A DNA stretch of 64,000 bases from Camarhynchus parvulus (lineage: Eukaryota; Chordata; Aves; Passeriformes; Thraupidae). Every line of letters begins with the position of its first letter. Position 1 is the stretch's first letter. The notes beneath the pieces were generated by a model that saw only the letters and a list, made by a program, of their open reading frames with translations, was not told the DNA's origin and ran no database searches. Where the stretch lies: positions 45,975,609 to 46,039,608 of the forward strand of contig NC_044574.1 in NCBI RefSeq assembly GCF_901933205.1, given 5' to 3'. This document shows positions 8,691 through 18,500 of this stretch, piece after piece. The translations under genes and the position numbers were made by a program.

Positions 8691-9385
8691 GTTTTGAATA
8701 GTTGAAATATAGTCTGTCTTCTCTTCTGTGTTGGACTGTGCTGATAGGCAGAGATGTTGTCTAACAGGTGGAAGTAAGGCTCTTGGTTGGAGCAGTCAGA
8801 AGCTCGTTCTTTTCCTCTCCCTGTAGTCATTGATTTGGGGGCAATGTGCTAAAGCCGCAAGCTTTGTAGTTCTTGGGGCCAGCGTGTGTTGTATGGGGAA
8901 AAAGAAACAGGGCCTGCTTGGGGTGAGAGGGATCCGATTTCTCAGGGCAGACTCTGTTGCCCGCTTTGGTGAAAGTGTCCCGATTTCATTGCTGAGAAGA
9001 TAGAAAGAGTAGCAGGTGGTGCACACATCCAAAGAAAGCAAGGTTCTTTGAGAATAACTGGTACATTAACAAACTGCTGCTTTGAGTGTTGTAAGGTTTC
9101 ATAGAATTAGAATCTGGAGGCTTTTGAAGGAATGTGTTTTTGAATGCATGTAGTTGGTTGCTGACTTTGAGCTGTTGGCAGTACAAGTGTGTTGTAGCTC
9201 CAGTTCCTTCAATTACAGCAGTACAATCCTAAGTTCCACTGAAGAGAAATGCAATTGTCCAGAGATAAATTAACTGAACATAAGAGAGGAAAGAAAATTA
9301 TTCTGCTATCCAAAAGTAATAAAGAGGTAAAGGCAGATCTCAGCTAAAAAATGCAACAGTAAATTCATTGTACCATGAAACAGAA

Positions 9386-11235
9386 AACTCAGATGATCAA
9401 ATTGAACTGAGGTCCTCTGTGTGTTAAAAGTTGGTCATCTGTGTGGACATTTATCCTTTATTTTGGTTTTTAATTTTTGTCTTTAGTGTGTTATTTATCT
9501 GCTTCTCAGTCATATCTCAAGATGTCTTAATATCACCATATTTAGGTAGAGCTAGTAATAAACAAGGTTCATTGTACACCCTAATTTTTATGTGGCTTGA
9601 TCTTAATAAAAAAAAGAAAACATTAGTATTAGCCAGATAAAGTGATCTTTTGATTTTTGTTTTTGAGAAAAACTACTTGAGTTGTCAAAATTACTCAAAG
9701 ATAATCCTTCAACAAACACAAATAAAATCATATACTTACAGGATGGCCATAAAGTTTAGAGCGATGTTTTCTGTTTCTCATTTTTGCTAGACTTTTCGCT
9801 ACTTGGTGGATGCAAGGACAGTAAGCAGAAATGTCTTTCTAAATTGTCTGAATTGTCTTTCTAAAAGCTGTATTCCTAGGTGACATGCATTGCCAGGTAT
9901 TCTCAGTAAAAAGAGCATTTAAGGAAACCATTTATGGTAAAGTAACTTTGATCTTAAGTAACCTGCAATGAAATGGCACTGAGCTGATTTTACAATAGGT
10001 TTAAACAGATGTTAGTATGGCTCCACATCATAAGCTGAGGCAATTTTCTTTGAACATTTTGGCATATGGTTAATAATTAACCCTTTTATTGTGTAAAAAT
10101 ATAGATATAATTTTTAGAAAGTATTGATCTAGGAATGCACTGAATAGCAAAAAGTAACTGAAGAGTTGAAGGATTGGTTTCAGTCTTGGTGCACAGTTGT
10201 CAGCAGAAGGAAAAGCACATTTTCAGCCCATTTCATCATTGGTTTGTAGGCATAGGAGACGTAGGTTTTTTGAGCTTTGAAAGCCCAGACCAGAGAGAGA
10301 GTATATTTGCATGGTTCATTTCTCATAATCAGTGCTTTGGGAGTCATGCAAGGTACTTAATTATTCATATATTAAATGTATGTTTGGAATTGGTTTAGCA
10401 TCTTAGCATTTTTATATCAAGTGTTAAATCTCCTTTGGGACTTTTCAAAAAATGGAAAAGTCATCCTTCCCATTCTTCAACACTCACCATGTTGTCAATT
10501 ACCCAAAAGGATGGATTGTAATAACAGAAACTTTTGTAATGATCCTCCTCATGTAGAGCATGAGCTGAATAAATCCTTGTGCTCTCCACAGCACTGGGTC
10601 AATTCCCACCATTCTCCCCACAGCACAGAGCACCCAATGGCGCCGGGGCCTGAGGAGCAGCCCTGCACCTGGCAGGGCTGAGATGGGTTCCCTGCTGCTC
10701 TCAGGAGCCCCAGCCCATCCTTCTGAACACAAGTGCTGTGGCAGAGTGGCTGGAAGGAAAACTGAGCAGTAATTCTGCTTTCTCTGCTGTGTCACCTTCC
10801 ATAGCAGAGCAGGGCCTCAGGAGGAAGGTACTGTCCCCGGGAGCAGAGCAAAACTCCTCAGCCCTGTTGGGAAATTCTGGTAGAGGTGTAGTTGAAGACC
10901 TGAAAATGTCAAGACTTCAGAGACTTGAAATAAGGATCAGAATGCTTACAACTTTTCATCAGTTTGGAAAAAACCCAACCAACTTGGATTTTGTTTTAAT
11001 TGCTATTCACTAGGGTTAAAGTTAAAACACTCTGATAAGACTTAAAACAGAAACAGACTAATAAACCTGGAGGAGGAGGGTTAAGGAAGGGTTTAAGTTT
11101 CATTCTGATTTGGGGAGGTGTGGTTAGGTGGGATTTCTTTAGCCACAGAAGGCTCCAGTGATGCTCAGGTTGCTCAGGCTGAGGGCGGCAGGAGGCGCAG
11201 CTCTGTCCCTGCTCTGCCCCTGAGGCCCCACGTGT
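9386..11235. other. Spacer between RNF4-like copies, unique part
   Basis: AT-rich up to about 10500, then more GC-rich. Short open frames, such as those at 10174-10398 and 10738-11013, have no recognisable homology or exon structure. No RNA gene or mobile element was identified with confidence. Confidence 0.6.
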
Positions 11236-11530
11236 GAGCTGTGCCCAGCAGTCCCAGCAGCAGCACAGGATGTGCCCAGCAGTGCCCAGCAGCAGCAGCA
11301 GGATGTGCCTGTGGAGCTGTGCCCAGCAGTGCCCAGCAGCAGGATGTGCCTGTGGAGCTGTGCCCAGCAGAGCCCAGCAGCAGCAGGATGTGCCTGTGGA
11401 GCTGTGCCCAGCAGTGCCCAGCAGCAGCAGCAGGGTGTGCCTGTGGAGCTGTGCCCAGCAGTGCCCAGCAGCAGCAGGATGTGCCTGTGGAGCTGTGCCC
11501 AGCAGTGCCCAGCAGCAGGATGTGCCTGTG
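11236..11530 (+). repeat. Minisatellite of 41-bp-type units with variable CAG
   Basis: About six units of the form gagctgtgcccagcag, then (t/a)gcccagcagcag, then gatgtgcctgtg. The basic length is 41 bp, with 0 to 2 extra cag triplets giving 44 or 47 bp; the first unit is longer. Since 41 is not a multiple of three, every forward frame stays open, which explains the Cys/Ala/Gln-rich open frames of 158-213 codons. It lies about 0.4 kb upstream of the likely first exon of copy B. Confidence 0.93.
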
Positions 11531-11639
11531 GAACGGGGCCAGGGGAGGGGGCCGTGGGGATGTGTGCAGGCCTGGAGCAGCTGTGCTCTGCAGCCAGGCT
11601 GGGAGAGCCGGGGCTGTCCAGCCTGGGGAGGAGCAGGGG

Positions 11640-11860
11640 CCGGGAGGCCTCACTGCGGCCTTGCAGTGCCCAAAGGGGGCAGAGAGCGATGGGGAAGGGA
11701 AGGGTTTTAGATCAGAAGGGGGAGATTGGGATCAGATGTTCCGGAAGAGCTGTGAGGGCAGTGAGACTTTGGAACAGGCTGCCCAGAGAAGCTGTGGATG
11801 CCCTGGAACGTTCCAGGCCAGGCTGGGCAGTGCCCTGAGCACCCTGATCTGGTGGGTGGC
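11640..11860 (+). mobile_element. CR1 LINE 3' fragment (old)
   Basis: Contains ggaacaggctgcccagagaa, followed by diverged text matching the CR1 3' region (ccaggctgggcagtgccctg, acctgatctggtg). The 3' terminal octamer repeat is absent, so it is an interrupted relic. Confidence 0.7.
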
Positions 11861-11889
11861 AGCAGCAGCAGGTGATGGCTGAGGTGCCT

Positions 11890-12132
11890 CCATGGCGCTC
11901 TGGAACTCCATGGGTGGGCACAGCGGACACCCGTTACCTGGGCACGGAATGTTGCCCCTGGTTGCCAGGGGCACTCCTGCTCCCAAGGTTCTGTTGGCAT
12001 GGACTCCCGTTGAGCCAGTGGACGGATTCTCTGCTGCGCAGCAGACGTGGAGCATCCGTCTTCTCCATCCCGGCTGGGAATAGAGAGAGATTTGCTGACA
12101 CTTGCGAGCCAAACTCTGCACTGACTGTACAG
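11890..12132 (+). promoter_or_regulatory. Probable promoter and untranslated first exon of copy B
   Basis: GC-rich stretch that ends at a strong donor (gtacag then GTGAGT at 12133). It contains a perfect 9-bp inverted repeat, tgcccctgg-ttg-ccaggggca, at 11953-11973. No TATA box is evident. The transcription start is not determined, and the role is inferred from its position upstream of the ATG exon. Confidence 0.4.
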
Positions 12133-12497
12133 GTGAGTGCAGACAATTCTTGGAAAGGCTTCTGATGCTCAGGGGCTAGGCTGGGCTGCAGGATGGGTGG
12201 ATGGGCTGCAGGTGGGCTCAAGTACCAGAGTCACAGACTTCCCCTCTAGCTTTGGACAAGATCTGGGGACTCAGGAATGGGAGTCATGGGGCATGGGGGT
12301 GTTCAAGAAAACTGGCATTCCAAATAGATAATCTCCCCTCTACTTTTCTGATAGGTTTGGAAGAGCAGTTTTCTGTCACTCTGAAAAATCTGCAGTGGGT
12401 TGCCTGAAGGAACCAAAGGGATTGCTCACATCCCTGACGTTCCTTTTGTGGTGTTCGCCCCACTTGTTTTGCTGGTGGTTTTTGATCAGAAACCACC

Positions 12498-12506
12498 ATG
12501 AGCTCA
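12498..12506 (+). CDS. RNF4-like: RNF4-like copy B, initiator exon (MSS)
   Basis: The context ACCACCATGAG is a strong Kozak match. Met-Ser-Ser is followed by donor GTAAGT (12507) in phase 0. The next exon continues RQRKRPGGAVGSR, so the start reads like RNF4 MSTRKRRGGAVNSR. The upstream exon edge is either 12490 (after tttgatcag) or 12355 (after cttttctgatag). Confidence 0.8.
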
Positions 12507-15500
12507 GTAAGTACTTTGCTACTCGATGGAAACCTGATTCTTAACACATTTTCCAGGGTATTTCTGGAAAGCATTTCAAGACTTTGTAGCAAATGCAGAG
12601 GAACTGAAACCTTGGAAAACTTCATGTAACTTGACATTCTGGAATAATGAAGGTTTTGAATCTCTGTGGGTGTTAACTGTAGTGCAGAAATGCTTACGGT
12701 GGGAGCGGCCACCTGCTGGAATTGGGAACTACTCTCCTCATTCTCAAGCCATTGGGACAGGCTCGCTCCTGGGGAGGCGGCTTGTGGGAGATCAGGGGTG
12801 ATGTCTTTTCCCTGATGTGATGTGCTCAGGTGGGAATGGCCCATAGCACCATTTGGTGTGTATTCCAGCCTTTTCAGGAGAGTTTTCTGTATTCTTGTGT
12901 GCTGTCATTGGTGTTGCAAAAACCGAGGGCTGTGTTGAGATTCGTGCCACAGAAAATGCTCAGGCTTTGTTCCCTGTCAGCGTCAGCGAAAGCGCCCAGG
13001 AGGAGCAGTTGGTTCCAGACCAGCTCGGAAACGGAGCAGGCTGCTGCCCTCCAGCGCAGGTGGAACTTCGCAGACAGAGCCAAGAGACCCTGAGGAAAGT
13101 GGTGCACCTGCCTTTGAGCCTGGTGAGAACAGAAACTGCTTCTGGAGGGTTGAAGAACATCTGGCCATGTGCTTTTGCCAGTTTCTAGGCCCTTTACTGG
13201 GGAAGAAGGGAAACCTTGGGATTGAGGAAGCACCTGGAATGGCATCCCTAAACAGCAAGCCTTCTGACAACTGTTTTGGTGTTACTGAGCTCGATACACT
13301 GGCTGCTAGTGGGAGAGGAGCTGTGTAGCAAAGGTGCTCAAGTGCTGCTCAAAGCCCTGACTGTGTGTTCTGATGAGATGGCAGTCACCGCAGCTGCCAC
13401 AGCGGAGGGTGGCAAGCTGAGTTTGGGATCTCCCAAGCTGGATGAAGATGAGGAAAACCTGTCATTAGCTATGACCCATCCTTCAAGGAACCAATCTACA
13501 GCATGGTACCATAAATTGGTATCCCCTCTATTGTTGGTTCAGGTTATTTTTTGTCCTGTGTGCTAAACATTCCCTTATACAAAATGAATAATCTGTTGAT
13601 GTGAACATCCTGTAAGCTGTTGTCATCCAAGAGAAGTTGTGAGGGGCTCAGCTGCTCTTCCTGTTGTTTTGTCCCTTCAGAGGGACAGGGCTGGCAATGT
13701 TCCCTGTGGACTGTTGAGGGCAAAGCTTGAGTGGAATGTTGGACACATTCCTGAGAAAAAGAGACTGAGGGCACAATGAATCCATCCACAGCCTGTTCTA
13801 CAGTGGCAGCCCATTGCATTCCTCCGCAATCTCTGATCTTGGTTCTAATGTTCTCTGTTTTCAGCTGGTGGAGAATTCATCGATCTCACAGGTGAATCTT
13901 CTGAGCCTGAAGTCATCATTATCAGTGACAATGAGTCTCCTGTGGTAAGTAGTGAAGGGCACACTCCTCTCCATCTTGCTTTCAAATTAGTTTTCTTGCC
14001 TGTCTTCTGGAATCTTACTGAGTACTCTGGCCCCAAAGGTTGAAAGAAGGCTCTGATTTATCACTTTAGACACAGTTCCCAGTCAGCCCCAAAAACACTC
14101 ATGAACACATCAGCATGCCTGAGAAGTGCTTGCAGAGAGTGGGTGAACAATCTAAAAGAGGTTGTTGCTTCCGTGATTTAAAGGAGAGCACAGGAAGTCT
14201 TTGACTTCCCAAGCAAGAAGTGTTTTACCTGCAACATCAGTTTAAAGTACCTCTGTCATTGAGCTGTAAAATGCAACTGCAGCTGACTGGAATATGCACT
14301 AATTTGGTTTCTTATTCCAAGAATTCTTTAAAAGTGCCACATTGGGAATTTTTTCATTTTTCCCCTACTATCTTAAAGGAATATGCTTGGATCCAGCCCA
14401 CAGTGCAGTGTATCTGCTCAAATTTGGGATGCCACTGCTGCTGTGCAAAACAGAAACATGCAGCAAACAGCATGGGCATTTTATCCTGACAGGGCTGTTC
14501 CTGAACCTTTGCAAGAAAAGGCCTCAAATTTTACAACAAGATTTTCATGACCCAGCTCCATGTGCACCAAACACAAGAGCAGGTTTGGGTATGGGGTTTT
14601 GTCTCCTCAGTAGCTGTTCACATGCTAAGCAGTGTTCAGGCTGTCACAGGTGAAATTGCCAGTTTGGGGGAGAAAGAGAGGAAGAAATGGCTCCAGCCCA
14701 AATCCAATTAGGGAACTGAAAAAGGGAAGCAGGGAGTTCAGGTGGTCCCTAAGTGCCTCCATTTCTACCCCATTTCAGGACAGGGAGCAGAGCCAGCAGC
14801 AGCCTCATCTTTCCAGAGCATCAGAGAATTCTGTTGAGCCACTGGCAAGGAATGGTGAAGAGGAACCAATAGAAGATGATGGGTATGTGAGAGAGAAAGT
14901 GTCTATCAAAGCAGTAATTTCAGATAAGTGGTTGAAAGAGGTTTTTGCCAAGCTTTTGGGTTCTGCCTAGCTCTGTGCAAGTACTTCAGACCTGGAATAT
15001 AGTGACCTGCCTGGCAGAGAATTAAAATAAACCCAACAAAATCCAGCAGAAGCCTTTCTTCTCTGTTTGTGAAGCCTTAGCTTCTTAGAAGCTGTCCATC
15101 TAACATTGAATGTAAGAGAATGGCTGGCCACACTGAAATGCTTGCCGTCCATAAAAATTCTTGGAATGATTGTGTTTCTGGGCTGGGAAGTTGCTTAATC
15201 AGAATAGGGGATGTTTTAAGTGCCAACGTTTGCTTTGTTGGTAACCTTTGGTACCCACAAAATTTTTCTCCCATATTTAAATGGCTGCATGCTCTTCTGG
15301 TTCTTCTCTCTCTTAGTGCACGGCCAGCAGGTCCTGCCAGTCCTCCAATGAGGGAGGGTGACAACTCTCAGGTGCAGGACAGGGAGCAGAGCCAGCAGTA
15401 CCCATTTGGCTCCAGAGAGGCAGAGAGTTCAAGCTGAGCCACGGGCGAGTGACAACGAAGAGGAACCAAGAGATAACAATGAGTACGTGACTGATGGAGA

Positions 15501-18500
15501 GTCTCTCCAAAGTGTAGTTTCTGATATATGGTAGACACAGGTTTTTGCCAATCTTTTGGGTTCTACTTGATTCTGTTTGGAGAATTCTTGCTTGAAATGT
15601 AGTTGCCTGTCTAGAAGAGAAGTAACAGTAAGAAAATCCCTAAAACCAAAGCAAAATCCTGGAGAAATCTTTCTTCTCCATTCAGGAAGTCATTATTAAA
15701 TGTTTCTTACGTTATGGATTGTGAAACACCGAAATGCTTGCAGTACATAAAAGCTCTCGCAGTGACTGTGCTTCTGGGTTGGGATGTTGCTTAATCAGAA
15801 TAAGGGGTTGTTTCAGTTTTTGCAATTTTATGTCTTGGAAGTCCTCTTTGCTCTGTGAAATTGACTGCTGCATATTCTTCTGGTTCTGCTCCCTCTAGTG
15901 CATGGACAGCACGTCTCATTAGTCCTCCGATTTGTGAGAATGACAATGCAGAGGTGAGGATCCACAGCCCTTGCTGGGAGGCTCCAACTTGCACATCCCT
16001 CCAAGTCCTTTCTTGATGGTGTCTGTAGATGGAGAAGCCCCTGCCAGGATGACACTGGCAGATCTGTGTGTTTCCTATAGTTCTGTAGCATTGAGTGACA
16101 GACTGCACGTAGTCCAAGTCTGATTTGCCTGGTGCCAATAGAGCAGCAAACTGGAATTCTGTGCTCCAAATTCCTATTGTGGTTTCTGGTTTTTAGCAGC
16201 TGTCTATCTAACACAAAGTGTTTATACTAATCATTTGGCCTTTTGGGGAAGAAAGAGGGAAAGAAAAGATTCCAGGTCAAATCAAGTTAGGGAACTGATA
16301 AAGGAGAGCAGGTTTTTCAGGAATATTCAGGCAGCTCCTAATCTGTCTCCATTTTTACCCCATTGCTGGGAGCAGAGCCGGCAACACCCACTTGGTTCCA
16401 GAGAAGCAGAAAATGCCGCTGAAGTACTGGCCAATGACAGTGAAGAGGAACCACAGGATATTGAATTGTATGTGACAGATAAAGTGTGTCTTCAAAGTCT
16501 AATTTCTGATACATGGTAGAAACCGGTTTCTGCCAAGCTTTATGGTTTTTGTTCCCTGTTCACGAACTCTTAATTAAATGTATCTTTCAGTAACACTTTA
16601 GTAACACTGAAGAGGCTGAGGTACATAAAACTAATTGAAAGGGGGCTGGAATGTTTCTAAATCAGAATAAGGGGTGTTTTACTTTTTGGCATTTCTGTAT
16701 CAGTAACCTGTCATGAATGGTGAAATTAATGGCTGCATGTTCTTTCTGCACCTGATCTCTATAACACAAGGCCCTCTGGTAGTCTCCTCTGCGTGATTTG
16801 CATGAGCTGCTACTCACAGGTAAGGATCCACATGTTGTTGTCCTGTCAGATTAGTGGGAGGGGAAGGAACAAAATGGGAGTTGCAAAACTCAGTTGTTTG
16901 AGGTGGGTGCCACGGGCAGCTGGCTGGAAGCACAGCCCTTGCTGGGAACCTCCAACTTGCACATCCCTCCAAGTGCCTCCTTGGTGGTGTCCACAGAGGG
17001 AGAAGCCCTTTCCAGGATGGCACTGGCAGATCTGTGTGTTCTTTGTAGTTCTAGCATTGACTGATAGAATTCTTTACTCACAAATTTCTGTTGTGGCTTC
17101 CTTCCTTCAGCAGCTGTTCATCTAACATAAAGTGTTAAGGTTATCATAGCAGAATTTGCCAGTTTTGGGGAGAACAATGGAAAGAAATAGTGCCAGGTCA
17201 AATCTGAATAGGGAACAGGAACAGGGGACCAGGGAGGAGGTGTTCAGGGGGTTCCTAAGCTGCCTCTATTTCTACCCTGCTGCAACAATGAGAGCAGAAT
17301 CAGCAGCACCCACTTCTTTGTTTGTCAGGGCAGCAGCTCTTTGTGCTACTGCTTTGAATGCTCTTAACCAAACATAGAGGGTGATACCCTACCCTTGCTC
17401 GCCTCCCCTGCTGTAGCTGCTTTCTGAGCTGAGGTTTGTGTGAAGCACCTGTGGGCTCACCAAATCTAATTGTATCTTCTTTTCTCTCCCTTTCCATGTG
17501 TTCCCTTCCCATCAATGGAAGCTTCTTGAAGGTGAGTTGATGTTTTATAGTTGGTAATGGACTTTTATCTAAAAAGTAATAGTTATTTTTGTTGTTCTTT
17601 TCCAAGAAAGTCGAGCAGCAGGGATTGAAACTGCTTTTTAGCAAAAGGCAAAGCACAGGGCTGAAGCCTCTGGCCAGTGTCTCAGAGAACGGATGCAATG
17701 TGTGTGTGATGGCCTCTGTCAGTCACAGCGGGAAATCCCTGCAAGAAAAGTGGTAGCTGAATACTTATGCAGAAGGAACTTTAATGTGGTAACACTTTCT
17801 GCAGTTTTAACTGATTGGTGGTTGATTAGTGTGACATGGGCACTGGAGTTGCAGAGGTCATCGTTGCCTGCGGTTTCTGAGAGTTAAAGAGCAAACAGCA
17901 TTTCTTGACCCTTTGGCTGCTACAGACCAGGCCATTAGAAATGGTTCTCCCTGTAACTTGGTCAATATGTTGTCCACAGAAATTGGACTTGTTGCTGGGG
18001 TGCAGCAGGTAAATAATGATACACTTGAGAGAGACATTGGTTGTTTGTTTCAGTGTTTCATCAGTCTGGGAGCTCAGTGGTATTTCACAAATCAGACACA
18101 TCCACTATCAAAGTAACTTCTATTATTCATAAATTTAAACCAAGAAGAAATTAGCTTTAATTGGTTGCAAGTGACAAGGTTATCTTCTTAGCTAGTATTC
18201 TGTCTTCTTTTGGTTAGTGATTGTCTCACTTCTGACTGTAATTAGTCCACTCAGTGCATTCCTCAGTCTCCCTCTTCTTCTGGGCTGGGGAGTTTCTTGA
18301 GTTGCTGCTCCATTAGTCAGTGGTCACAATCTCCCCCTTCAGGAATTACTTTTTACCAGTCAGAGCTGATTTCAGGAGAGTTGGGTTTCTTAGTTTCTTC
18401 TTTATCTTGGGAGTTGTGCCAGATGTCCAAGTGTCCCCTCAATTCTGCATTCTTTGTGTCCACTCTCAGTGGGCATCCTTCTCCCCAAACTTTGTTAGGC

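Larger units (their letters stand above)
1..9385 (+). repeat. Segmental tandem duplication, copy A
   Basis: Bases 1 to about 9385 align with 13541 to about 20745. Identity is above 99% over long stretches, for example 5690-6950 against 17400-18660, and 8570-9265 against 19924-20625. Similarity stops near 9385/20745. The left boundary lies outside the window. Copy A is longer because it carries the expanded SIM exon and an extra exon pair around 2200-3270. The high identity of introns and 3' flank implies a recent duplication or ongoing gene conversion. Confidence 0.95.

Noticed and set aside
11174..11882. Several 150-210 codon Cys/Gln-rich open frames
   Set aside because: They arise from the 41-bp minisatellite, which leaves all frames open, and show no splice or start support.
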